DNA of 64,000 nt. Origin: Polyangia bacterium. Lineage in GTDB: Bacteria; Myxococcota_A; Polyangia; Nannocystales; Nannocystaceae. A program made the translations under genes and the position numbers. The notes beneath the pieces are model-generated. The model saw nothing but the letters and a program-made list of their open reading frames with translations, did no database searches and was not told the origin of the DNA. Where the stretch lies: the NCBI GenBank assembly GCA_030429545.1, contig JAUIFF010000001.1:903599-967598 (forward strand), read 5' to 3'. Below, one piece after another: positions 1 through 7,925 of the stretch (within the stretch, counting starts at the first letter, position 1; each line of letters starts with the position of its first letter).

Positions 1-280
1 GTTTAGGGGGACTCCGTTGAAGCGAGTAGTACTCCAGTGGGCGCCACGCATGCAGCCCTGTCATTTCCCCCGGTTTAGGGGGACTCCGTTGAAGCGCCTT
101 AGGCAACCGCACGGCCATCCGTGCCGCCGCAGCGTCATTTCCCCCGGTTTCGGGGGACTCCTGACTCCGTTGAAGCGGCAAGCTCGTGTTTCGGGGGACT
201 CCGTTGAAGCAGCTCGATGTAGCTGGGGGGTGCATCGTGAACTGGTCATTTCCCCCGGTTTAGGGGGACTCCGTTGAAGC
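1..280 (+). CRISPR. Distal end of a CRISPR array with decayed repeats
   Basis: A 36-nt repeat starting GTCATTTCCCCCGG and ending GACTCCGTTGAAGC contains a TCCCCC/GGGGGA stem. Intact copies lie at 60-95 and 245-280, and the last 23 nt of another lie at 1-23, cut by the window edge. A copy at 134-176 has A to C in the loop and a 7-nt internal duplication. A copy at 188-210 has lost its first 13 nt. Spacers are 24-59 (36 nt), 96-133 (38 nt), 177-187 (only 11 nt, apparently a deletion) and 211-244 (34 nt). Decay normally accumulates at the end far from the leader, so the leader and any cas genes probably lie beyond the left edge and the array reads rightward. The array type cannot be assigned without cas genes. 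Confidence 0.9.
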
Positions 281-688
281 CTTTGTGTTGGTACAGGGTT
301 TAGCTCGTTCGCTCCCAGATCACTTGCAAAAAAAATCGCATTGGGGGCTGAGCCCCCTAACGGACTTCAAGCTTGTGCACGGCTAGCGCGGCGCTCACTT
401 GCTCACTTGCTCACTTGTGGGATTCCACCGAAACCCTGCTGATTCGAACCGAGCACGCGTAGGAATCACATCTCCCTCCGATCGCGGCGGTTGCAAGAAG
501 GGATGGTTGTTCAAGGTTGCGTGAAGCTGTTTCAGTTTTTCGTCCGCGTCGGCGAATCGGGCAGAAAATTGGCCGGAAATTAATTCCGTAATTATGTTTT
601 GTAGGTTTTGAGCCCGTCCGCGACGTTCACGCTCCTCCGCGCGCGAACTTCGAAAGCGTATTACGTTACTGGCAAGAAGTTTGTGGCG
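281..688. other. Non-coding stretch after the CRISPR array
   Basis: No convincing gene is seen on either strand. The stretch holds three perfect tandem copies of the 8-mer GCTCACTT (393-416) and an AT-rich near-palindrome around 562-577 (CGGAAATTAATTCCG). It lies downstream of the minus-strand gene ending at 689, so it may hold that gene's 3' untranslated region, but no hairpin with a U-tract was found. Confidence 0.5.
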
Positions 689-2056
689 TCATTCGGCACC
701 GAAGTGTGACTGCAACGCGTTCTGTCGCTTCTGAAGGCTTCGGCGAGTGTACTTTTTCAGCACCCATCCGGTGATCGGCCGGCCCGAGACCAGGTCGGGG
801 TAGCCGATGTAGACCCACTTCGGACGTTGCTTAAATACCAAAACAACCTCGCCCTCCGGCACGCGAGCAACCACGCAGGCTTTGCTCCGGGGGTGGGCAT
901 GGACGCGCGCCGTCCTACGCAGCATCCGTTCTTCGACGCCCGGCGGTGTTGCGATCGTTTGGCATTCGTCCTGCGAGACAGCGGCGCTTCTCGCGGCCTC
1001 CTCTACCTCTTCTGCCGCCTCTGCAAGCCTCCGTTGGAGCACCGCTGCTATTTGTTCAAGCGCCCCCTCAACGTCGGCTAGGTCCGCCTTGAGTCCCGCG
1101 AGCTGCTCCGTCGATTGGCGGTCATGCTCTTGCACTTGGTCCGAAATCGCGGCGACTTGCTCTGCCGTGGCCGCAGCCTGCATCTCGGCGGCGTACCCCT
1201 TGTACTCGCCATATACCAAAGCGATGAGGATGCCCAGCAGCCACAAATGGTTGACCTTGATCCACGCCTTGACCCGAGCCGGCAAGGCCGCCCACGCCGA
1301 TAGGTCGAACACCGTCCGCTCTAGCTCATCGGGGTCCGCGTCCGCATCCATCTCCGCGATGCGGGGCAGATGGTCTAGAAGTTCACCGAGCTTGGTGCGG
1401 TCGAACGACCCATCGCCGAGGCGAGCTATCGCCTCCAATGTCGCTGTTGGACCAAGCAGCCCGCGAGTGAGACTTGCGATGCCAAGTTGTCCCGCCAGGG
1501 AGAAGGCGCTCATCGACGACTGGAGTTGGCGGCCGATGTCGAGAGTGCCAAGGCCATCGAACGCATTCATCGAAGATTGAAGCTGTCGAATCAAGTCGCC
1601 GCCCGCGGTCCCTTGAAATCTCCGCATCGAGGACTGCAGCTGGCGGGCAACGTTGCGACAGCCACTTGCTTGCAAGCCCTGCGCGAAGGGGGCAACGCGA
1701 CCCGCAGTGGCAAGGCGGGCAGCCTCGCCGATGTCGGCCAGTCCGCTCGTGGATGACCACAGCGCCATGTCGACGCCGATACCGCTGAACCCCGCCATCG
1801 AGGCATGGAGACGCCGGGTTGCAACAAGGCCGGCGACGCGGTCGACACCTTCCAAGCCCTTGATCGACGACTGAAGGCGCCGGGCAATGCCCATGCCCCC
1901 CAACGTTTGAAATGTGCTCATCGAGGACTGCAGCTGATGAGCAAGACCTAGCCCAGCGACCCCACCGAGGGCATGGAAGCTGTCCATTGATGTCCTCAGC
2001 CGGCGTGCCAGGTCCAGCCCAAGCGACGAGAAGAGAGGGGTGCGACGGAACGACAT
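689..2056 (-). CDS. Repeat protein with TM segment, coiled coil and C-terminal SH3-like domain
   Basis: This 455-residue protein is not recognised as a named family. Its N-terminal 195 residues carry a recurring [RH]-[RQ]-L-Q-S-S-M-x3-F motif, at about residues 18, 40, 59, 81, 138, 157 and 176, so the unit is about 19-22 residues. A spacer of weaker copies lies between 95 and 135. A single hydrophobic segment (about 270-283) is followed by an Ala/Glu/Gln-rich coiled coil (about 288-355). The C-terminal 75 residues (VVARVPEGEVVLVF, WVYIGY, GWVLKKY) look like a bacterial SH3 domain. There is no signal peptide, so the repeats are probably cytoplasmic and the SH3-like part outside, or the reverse. 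It lies between the CRISPR array and an integrase gene, which suggests an accessory role. The gene is alone on its strand, 155 bp from the integrase stop. Confidence 0.85.
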   Translation of the reverse strand: MSFRRTPLFSSLGLDLARRLRTSMDSFHALGGVAGLGLAHQLQSSMSTFQTLGGMGIARRLQSSIKGLEGVDRVAGLVATRRLHASMAGFSGIGVDMALWSSTSGLADIGEAARLATAGRVAPFAQGLQASGCRNVARQLQSSMRRFQGTAGGDLIRQLQSSMNAFDGLGTLDIGRQLQSSMSAFSLAGQLGIASLTRGLLGPTATLEAIARLGDGSFDRTKLGELLDHLPRIAEMDADADPDELERTVFDLSAWAALPARVKAWIKVNHLWLLGILIALVYGEYKGYAAEMQAAATAEQVAAISDQVQEHDRQSTEQLAGLKADLADVEGALEQIAAVLQRRLAEAAEEVEEAARSAAVSQDECQTIATPPGVEERMLRRTARVHAHPRSKACVVARVPEGEVVLVFKQRPKWVYIGYPDLVSGRPITGWVLKKYTRRSLQKRQNALQSHFGAE

Positions 2057-2211
2057 TTTCCTTCAGATGGCCAAGCCAAACACCAAGCTAGCAGTAACGC
2101 TCGATCTTTGCAATTACATCCTGTCGGTCGACGTCCACAGACAAGTTTCCCATCTCTTAGAGGTACCGCCTGTTTCTTGGCGGTCTCGAATTTCTGACCT
2201 TCTTGTGACCG

Positions 2212-3441
2212 CTAGCCTAACGCAACCTGTGTTTCGACAAGGGTGTTAACGCCTTCTTTCGCCCGCTCTGGATCACCATGCACATATCGCATGGTGGTAG
2301 TGAGGTTGCCGTGGCCCAACAGCTCCTTGACTTCTTTCAAGGGGAGCTTGCTCGATAAAATCGTTCCGTAGGTGTGTCGCAAGCAGTGCAGTACAGCCTG
2401 GTCACCGCTCGTCGTCGTGATTCCTAGTTCACCACATATTTTTTGAAAGAACCTCAGTATGTAGCGCTCGTTGATGTGGCCGGTTTTCGAGTTCGGACTG
2501 GCGAAGAAATACTCCCCCTGCTCGGGCCAGATCGTGAGTAGGAACCGCGCAAGCCAATCCGAGATCGCGAGCGATTTGGTTTTTTTACCCTTACGTTGCT
2601 TGGTAATACATCTTTTCTCGATATTGACTTCGCCCGTCTTCAAGCTGACCCCGGCATACTTCCGCTCGCCCGAATTCAGGAAGAAGATAAGGGCATTCAA
2701 GTGCGGGTGTTCGGGGTTCTCGCGCCACAGCTTCCCAATGTGGTTGGTCAACCGAGCAACATTGCGCTCACTGATTGGAAAACGTTTCTTGCCCTCGTAT
2801 CGCTTGATTTTTACGTCAGGCACGTTTCGGAGTATCTCGAACTCTTGGCCCTTGCGAAGCATGGCAAGTAGTAACTTCAAAGAGTTGTTTCCCTGCTGCT
2901 CGTTCTTGCCTTCGAATTTCTGAAACCAGCTCCGAATCTTTCCCGGTGTGATGTCAGCAACAGCCATATGGCCGAAGGTTGGCAGTAGTTCGGCCTTCAG
3001 GATGATGTAGTACACACGGGTTGTGTTGTGGGCCAACTTGTCGAAATAGACGGGCTGCAGCTTCTCCCTGAGTTCCGAAAACGTGATTTCGTCGCGCTTC
3101 TCCGGCTTTAGTCGTAGGAGGATTTCTTCGAGCATCGCGCGCGTGCCAGGATCCTGCGCGGTCGGTGTGGGGTGGGTTTCAGCGAAGGCAAGTTTTGCCC
3201 GGGTCGCAGTTTCGATAGCAGCGATACGGTTGCGAGCGACCACGCGAGCCTCACGAACACTAAGGCCTGGGTGTGTTCCGAGTCGCTCGCGAACGTCTTT
3301 TCCATCGACGCACCTTCGCACGAAAAAGACGACTGTCCCGCGCTTGGGTGTGCGGCGCACCCCGAACCCGGTGATGGATCCACACATCACGCGCTGCCCT
3401 CGTTTCAGTCGTCTGACTGTGTCTTCGGTGATCGAACCCAT
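2212..3441 (-). CDS. Tyrosine recombinase (phage-type integrase)
   Basis: This 409-residue site-specific recombinase has an N-terminal arm-binding region like DUF4102 (residues 1-90, FFVRRCVDGKDVRERLG). A core-binding SAM-like domain follows (about 118-215). The catalytic domain has Arg260 (NSGER), His352-x-x-Arg355 (HCLRHTYG), His377 (LLGHGN) and the nucleophile Tyr386 (MRYVHG). All expected active-site residues are present, so it should be functional. Codon use is visibly richer in A/T than in the neighbours, which fits transfer. No excisionase, relaxase or capsid gene is in view, so the extent of the element is unknown. The start ATG at 3441 lies next to the direct and inverted repeats at 3443-3489, which may control the gene or form part of attP. 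Confidence 0.95.
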   Translation of the reverse strand: MGSITEDTVRRLKRGQRVMCGSITGFGVRRTPKRGTVVFFVRRCVDGKDVRERLGTHPGLSVREARVVARNRIAAIETATRAKLAFAETHPTPTAQDPGTRAMLEEILLRLKPEKRDEITFSELREKLQPVYFDKLAHNTTRVYYIILKAELLPTFGHMAVADITPGKIRSWFQKFEGKNEQQGNNSLKLLLAMLRKGQEFEILRNVPDVKIKRYEGKKRFPISERNVARLTNHIGKLWRENPEHPHLNALIFFLNSGERKYAGVSLKTGEVNIEKRCITKQRKGKKTKSLAISDWLARFLLTIWPEQGEYFFASPNSKTGHINERYILRFFQKICGELGITTTSGDQAVLHCLRHTYGTILSSKLPLKEVKELLGHGNLTTTMRYVHGDPERAKEGVNTLVETQVALG

Positions 3442-3442
3442 G

Positions 3443-3489
3443 GTCTTAAATCATGACGGTGACGTATCCAAAAATCACCGTCTTAAATC
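3443..3489. promoter_or_regulatory. Direct plus inverted repeats at the integrase start
   Basis: The 10-mer GTCTTAAATC is repeated directly at 3443-3452 and 3480-3489. Between the copies is a perfect 7-bp inverted repeat, ACGGTGA (3456-3462) and TCACCGT (3475-3481), separated by 12 bp. The arrangement immediately precedes the integrase start codon. It could be an operator or autoregulatory site, or core and arm sites of the attachment region; the sequence alone does not decide. Confidence 0.5.
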
Positions 3490-3533
3490 GCCTGTCTCAA
3501 AAGACATCTAAACCTGTACTCTCGCTAGATTGT

Positions 3534-4010
3534 CTATTTCCGGGCAGGTACAGATACGGGGTCGGTGTCCGTACCCGAATCAGTATCGGTTGTTGGGTCT
3601 GTATCGCTGTCGGTCGTCGGGTCGTCGGTGGTATCGCTATCAGACGTTGGGTCGCTGGTGGTCGGCCCATCGGTTGTTGTGGAGTCTGAGTCGGAGTCTG
3701 AGTCGGAGTCCGTCACAGTCACGCCGGTATCCGATGTTTCCGACCCTTCGCTCGGGTCCTCGGTGGTCTGTGTATCGCTTGAGGAAGAGCTGGTTTCGCC
3801 CTGTGTCTCGGTGCCGGAGGGGGAGGTTCCGGCGGACTCAGACTCGCCCATGGATGTTGGCGCCGATGTCGGGTCGGACGAGGTTTCGGACGTTGCCCCG
3901 GAGGAAGTTTCGCCGTCGGTCGCGGTGTTGTTTTCACGATCACTCCCACAGGCGACGATGAGGAGAGTGCCGAGGCCAATGGCGAACCAGCGGGTATATG
4001 CGCGTTCCAT
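3534..4010 (-). CDS. Small Ser/Thr/Asp-rich lipoprotein
   Basis: The protein starts MERAYTRW, then a hydrophobic stretch and the lipobox LIVAC with Cys21, so it should be lipid-anchored. The mature part (about 135 residues) is almost entirely Ser, Thr, Asp, Glu and Gly (runs such as DSDSDSDS and TSDTGVTVTDS) with no folded domain visible. Such stretches are usual as linkers after the lipobox in Nannocystineae lipoproteins; here there is nothing after the linker, so the gene may be a truncated surface lipoprotein. An upstream in-frame ATG at 4082 would put 24 residues before the signal, so the start at 4010 is preferred. No clear Shine-Dalgarno site is seen. Confidence 0.7.
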   Translation of the reverse strand: MERAYTRWFAIGLGTLLIVACGSDRENNTATDGETSSGATSETSSDPTSAPTSMGESESAGTSPSGTETQGETSSSSSDTQTTEDPSEGSETSDTGVTVTDSDSDSDSDSTTTDGPTTSDPTSDSDTTDDPTTDSDTDPTTDTDSGTDTDPVSVPARK

Positions 4011-4164
4011 AGTTGTTAAGTACATGTCTCTTAAGTCATGTTCAATGTTTAACTCGCGGATGTTGCGCAGTCCGGTCGACACCGAATCGATCTCGATCTT
4101 GAAATCGCACGGGGCGACCTAGGAGTCGTCTGGATGTCGGAGGTCACGTGTCTGCCGGTGACCG

Positions 4165-5610
4165 GTGAACCGGCTGGGGTTTGCCAACAGGTTTTGCTAT
4201 CAACTCCGGGTGAGTCTCCCTGCCGTCGTCCGAATCTTTGCGACCACCCAAGAGCGCGACTACGACGCACCGTGGCGTTCGTGCACCCCGTCAACATCCA
4301 CAGGCTCGGGTGTCGTGATCGCACCCGGTCGGGTCCTCACCGCCGCACACGTAGTCGCAAATACCACATTTTTACAGGTACAGAAGGTTTCTGAGCCCGA
4401 CAAGTTGGTCGCCCGGGTGGCCGCGGTTTGCCACGATTGCGACCTTGCGCTGCTCGAAGTTAGCGACCCACGGTTGATGGACGGGCTCACCCCGGCTGAG
4501 CTCGGCGAGTTGCCAGATCGGCGCGAGCGGGTTTCGGTGATCGGTTATCCGGTGGGAGGCGAGGAGATTTCGATCACAGAGGGCGTTGTTTCGCGGATCG
4601 AGATTCAGCACTACAGCCACTCCCAGCGCAATCTGCTGGCGATAACAGTTGATGCTGCAATCAATAGCGGTAACAGTGGGGGTCCCGTCTATCGCGATGG
4701 CAAGGTCATTGGCATCGCGTTTCAGACCCATCGCGACGGCGAAAACATCGGGGATGTTGTGCCTACAACATTTATCCACCGTTTTCTCAAGGCCGTGGCC
4801 CAAAAAACGAGTGCCGATGTCCCGAGCCTCGGCATTCGTACACAGAACCTCGAAAACCCACAGCTGCGTCGGCATATCGGATTGTCTGAGCGGGAGTCGG
4901 GTGTCCTGGTCACCGCTGTTCGCTACGAAGGTTCGTGCGAGGATGTCCTGCAACCCGGCGATGCCCTACTCGAGGTCGACGGTATGCCGGTTGCCAATAA
5001 CGGTACAGTCAACTATCTCGGCAAGTACCGTACTCGTTTCGACGTTGGTATTGGTGAGCGCTACCTCGGCGATACCGTGCGGCTCAAGGTTTTGCGCAAC
5101 GGTCAGCGGATCGAGCTTTCGGCCCAGCTTGCGCGCGAGCCTTACCTCGTGCTCCGCGACCAATACGACCGTGCCCCACGCTACTTTGTATTTGCAGGTT
5201 TTGTCTTTCAAGTGCTCACCCGCGACTATCTCAAGACCTGGGACGAGTGGTGGAACCGCGCGCCAACTGAGTTTTTGATGCATTACCACCTCGGCTCGCG
5301 CTCACCCGATCGACGGGAGGTTGTCCTTCTGAGTCAGGTGCTCGCCGATGAGATAAACGTTGGCTACGCGCATCTCTACAGTGAGTCGATCACAAGCGTC
5401 AACGGCCATCGGCCCCGCGATTTCGACGAATTTATTGAGCACTTTGAACGTGCGCTCGAGTCCGGCTCGCTGACACTTCGGACCTCCCACCACGGGCTTA
5501 TCGTGCTCGATGCAGACCAGGCCCGTGCTCGAAACCCGGAGATTCTCGCGCGCTACGATATCCCGGTTGACCGCAGTTTCGACCTGCGCAGGGACGAGTC
5601 GGCGAGTTAG
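4165..5610 (+). CDS. Deg9-like serine protease with PDZ domains
   Basis: This 481-residue trypsin-fold protease has catalytic His62 (LTAAHVV), Asp93 (HDCDLALLEV) and Ser171 (INSGNSGGPV). A PDZ domain follows (about 218-310, GVLVTAVRYEGS, LQPGDALLEVDG). The C-terminal half, including YFVFAGFVFQVLT and a second degenerate PDZ-like part (about 380-470), matches the layout of plant DEG9/DEG10 and their bacterial relatives rather than periplasmic DegP. No signal peptide is visible, so it may act in the cytoplasm; if the start lies elsewhere this could change. The chosen start is GTG. It is transcribed away from the small lipoprotein at 3534-4010 and converges with the carbamoylase gene, ending 9 bp from it. 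Confidence 0.92.
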   Translation: MNRLGFANRFCYQLRVSLPAVVRIFATTQERDYDAPWRSCTPSTSTGSGVVIAPGRVLTAAHVVANTTFLQVQKVSEPDKLVARVAAVCHDCDLALLEVSDPRLMDGLTPAELGELPDRRERVSVIGYPVGGEEISITEGVVSRIEIQHYSHSQRNLLAITVDAAINSGNSGGPVYRDGKVIGIAFQTHRDGENIGDVVPTTFIHRFLKAVAQKTSADVPSLGIRTQNLENPQLRRHIGLSERESGVLVTAVRYEGSCEDVLQPGDALLEVDGMPVANNGTVNYLGKYRTRFDVGIGERYLGDTVRLKVLRNGQRIELSAQLAREPYLVLRDQYDRAPRYFVFAGFVFQVLTRDYLKTWDEWWNRAPTEFLMHYHLGSRSPDRREVVLLSQVLADEINVGYAHLYSESITSVNGHRPRDFDEFIEHFERALESGSLTLRTSHHGLIVLDADQARARNPEILARYDIPVDRSFDLRRDESAS

Positions 5611-5619
5611 TCGTGGGAA

Positions 5620-6555
5620 CTACTTCGGCGGTGTTGCGCCGGTTTGCGAGGTAATCCGTCCGTAGGCATGGACCTGGCGGTGCGCTTCAAAGTTAAATAC
5701 GGAGCGCTTATACGAGTTGCACAGGTCGAGATCGCAGCGGGCAATCGCCAGCTCATCGCCAGTTGTTGTACATGCAGCAACGATCTCGCCCGAAGGCGCG
5801 ATGATTGCACTACCACCTATCATCTCGCAGCCTTCTTCGCAGCCTGACTTGGCAACGCCCACGACCCACGTGCCATTTTGATAGGCTCCCGCCTGCATCA
5901 CCAGGTGGTTGTGAAACATCGAGAGGTTGTCATGCTCGGGGGCCGGCGGGTTGTGAACGGGCGTGTTGTAGCCGATGTGAATCATTTCGACCCCCTGAAG
6001 CCCCATGACCCGGTAGGTCTCACTCCAGCGCCGGTCATTGCAGATAGCGAGCCCCATCACCCCGCCAAAAGCCCGGGCGACACCAAAGCCCCGACCCGGT
6101 TCGAAGTAGCGTTTTTCGAGGTGCTGAAACCGTCGCCAGGGTTCGTGCTCGGCGTGTCCGGGCAGGTGTACCTTGTGATAGCGAAGGACGATATTCCCCT
6201 GCTGATCGACGAGGATCGAGGTATTGAACCGGTGCTCCGTGCCATCGTCGTCGGTTGTCAGCTCAGCGTAGCCGAGCACAAATCCCACGCCGAGTTGGCG
6301 GGCGCGGTCAAATAGCGGTTGGGTTTCGGGGCCGGGCATCTCGCGTTCGTAGAATGCATCGAGTTCGTTGGAACTAGCGAAATACCACCGTGGGAAAAAT
6401 GTTGTAAGTGCAAGCTCCGGGAAGACAACAAGCGTGCAGCCCATCGCGTGGGCCTGTTGCAGTAGCTCGATGAGCCGCTTGACAACCTGGGCGCGGGTGT
6501 CGGTGCGAGCGATTGGTCCGAGCTGGGCTGCGGCGACATTGACGAAGCGAGGCAT
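5620..6555 (-). CDS. N-carbamoyl-D-amino-acid hydrolase (nitrilase superfamily)
   Basis: This enzyme hydrolyses N-carbamoyl amino acids to the free amino acid, CO2 and ammonia. From the ATG at 6555 the protein is 311 residues, the usual D-carbamoylase size. The catalytic triad is Glu47 (VVFPELALTTFFPRW), Lys128 (RYHKVHLPG) and Cys172 (AICNDRRW). The motifs NTSILVD, FQHLEKRYFEPG and GYNTPVHNPP are shared specifically with Agrobacterium-type D-carbamoylases. An in-frame ATG 21 bp upstream is possible but adds residues that the family lacks. It lies downstream of the M20-family carbamoylase on the same strand, 54 bp away, so the two are probably co-transcribed. A hydantoinase is not in view, so the natural substrate is uncertain. 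Confidence 0.93.
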   Translation of the reverse strand: MPRFVNVAAAQLGPIARTDTRAQVVKRLIELLQQAHAMGCTLVVFPELALTTFFPRWYFASSNELDAFYEREMPGPETQPLFDRARQLGVGFVLGYAELTTDDDGTEHRFNTSILVDQQGNIVLRYHKVHLPGHAEHEPWRRFQHLEKRYFEPGRGFGVARAFGGVMGLAICNDRRWSETYRVMGLQGVEMIHIGYNTPVHNPPAPEHDNLSMFHNHLVMQAGAYQNGTWVVGVAKSGCEEGCEMIGGSAIIAPSGEIVAACTTTGDELAIARCDLDLCNSYKRSVFNFEAHRQVHAYGRITSQTGATPPK

Positions 6556-6609
6556 CCTCGCACAATACCGCATCACCGGCTCACCGGCGAAAACCTAGGA
6601 GAGCCAGAC

Positions 6610-7842
6610 CTATGCATTCGCGAGCTCGAGGAGTGCATGTAGCAGCACATTTGCCCCGGACTCGATATCCCGCGCATCGGTGTGTTCGCGCGGGTTGTGA
6701 CTGATCCCGCCCAGACTCGGCACAAAGATCATACCTGCGGGGCAACAGCGCGCCAAGACTTGGGCGTCGTGCCCGGCTCCGCTGGGCATGCGAATGTTCG
6801 AGAGGCCATGGGACGTTGCAACCGCTTCGATGCGGTCGACAACCGAGCTAGCGAACGCGACCGGAGCGAACCTGGCCAGGTTGCGATGCCGGACGGTGAG
6901 TCCCTCAGCTCTTGCTTGGCGATAGACGAAGTCGATCGTTGCTTGCTCCGCTTGATCGAGCGCCACGCCATCTGTGTTACGCAGGTCGACAGTGAAGCGA
7001 GCTGTCCGTGGAATCACGTTCACGAGGTTGGGTTTGAGGGTCACACTTCCGACCGTAGCCAGCTGCACGCCGGGGTGGTGTTTGGTGAGCTCGCGGGCAA
7101 ACACAATGGTTTCGCCGACGAGGACCGAAGGGTCGTGCCGCAGGGACATGGGAGTCGTGCCCGCATGGTTGGAGACGCCATCGAGCTCGAATTCGGTCCA
7201 GCAGATTCCCTGGACCCCCTCCACAATCCCGATTGTGATGCCTTCGCGCTCGAGCCGAGGGCCCTGCTCGATGTGTAGCTCGATAAATGCGTGTACATCT
7301 GGTTTGCCACACGGGGCTGTCCCACGCATGTCGATCGCATCGAGGTTTTGCGCGACCGTCGTCCCATCGATCCCGACGGTAGCGAGCGCTGTTTCGAGAT
7401 CAAGACTCCCCTCAAAGACCAGGCTACCCATCATATCCGGAGCAAATCGAGCCCCTTCTTCGTTGGTAAAAAATGCCACGGCCAGGGGGCGCTTGGTCGA
7501 AATGTTGTGCTCATCGAGGGTGGCAAGGACCTCAATACCTGCAAGTACACCTAGATTACCATCGTAGATTCCGCCGCCGTCGACCGTGTCGATATGCGAG
7601 CCGGTCATCACAGGCGACAATTCAGACAGGCCCTTACGAACACCCACGGTATTGCCGAGAGCATCTATCGTGATCTCGAGACCGAGTTCCTCCATCCACC
7701 TCAGCACTTGGCGGCGACCGGCTAAGTCCTGTGGGGTGAGGGCAAGCCGTGATACCCCGCCACCCGGGCGTCCCCCGATCTGACCGAGGGTTCGGAGGTT
7801 GGCGAGTAAGCGATCGGCGTTGATCGAAACCTGCGGGCGCAT
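6610..7842 (-). CDS. M20-family N-carbamoyl-L-amino-acid hydrolase or allantoate amidohydrolase
   Basis: This 410-residue binuclear metal amidohydrolase is of the hydantoinase/carbamoylase family. Metal ligands are visible as His83 (GSHIDTV), Asp94 (YDGNLGV), Glu128/129 (FFTNEEGARF), His190 (ELHIEQG) and the C-terminal His in GGISHNPREHT. The lid and dimer domain (about 215-325) has the expected NHAGTTPM and R-x-A-R-F-T-V-D-L-R segments. Members cleave N-carbamoyl-L-amino acids, beta-ureidopropionate or allantoate; the sequence does not separate these. It is the first gene of a likely two-gene unit with the D-type carbamoylase, and both together would give free amino acids from carbamoylated ones of either hand. 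Confidence 0.92.
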   Translation of the reverse strand: MRPQVSINADRLLANLRTLGQIGGRPGGGVSRLALTPQDLAGRRQVLRWMEELGLEITIDALGNTVGVRKGLSELSPVMTGSHIDTVDGGGIYDGNLGVLAGIEVLATLDEHNISTKRPLAVAFFTNEEGARFAPDMMGSLVFEGSLDLETALATVGIDGTTVAQNLDAIDMRGTAPCGKPDVHAFIELHIEQGPRLEREGITIGIVEGVQGICWTEFELDGVSNHAGTTPMSLRHDPSVLVGETIVFARELTKHHPGVQLATVGSVTLKPNLVNVIPRTARFTVDLRNTDGVALDQAEQATIDFVYRQARAEGLTVRHRNLARFAPVAFASSVVDRIEAVATSHGLSNIRMPSGAGHDAQVLARCCPAGMIFVPSLGGISHNPREHTDARDIESGANVLLHALLELANA

Positions 7843-7925
7843 AGCTGACGATCATCGACAGTTTGGCCCTGGCGTAAACAAAAAAACGCAGCTGTACCGA
7901 TGGACAGTCTGCTCGCCCGCAGGGT

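Noticed and set aside
436..455. GATTCGAACCGAG looks like the T-loop of a minus-strand tRNA
   Set aside because: The flanking arms do not pair as a T stem, and no acceptor, D or anticodon arm can be folded around it.
3565..4122. A plus-strand frame of Ser/Val repeats opposite the small acidic lipoprotein
   Set aside because: It is the complement of a Ser/Asp/Thr-rich run; only the minus strand has a signal peptide and lipobox.
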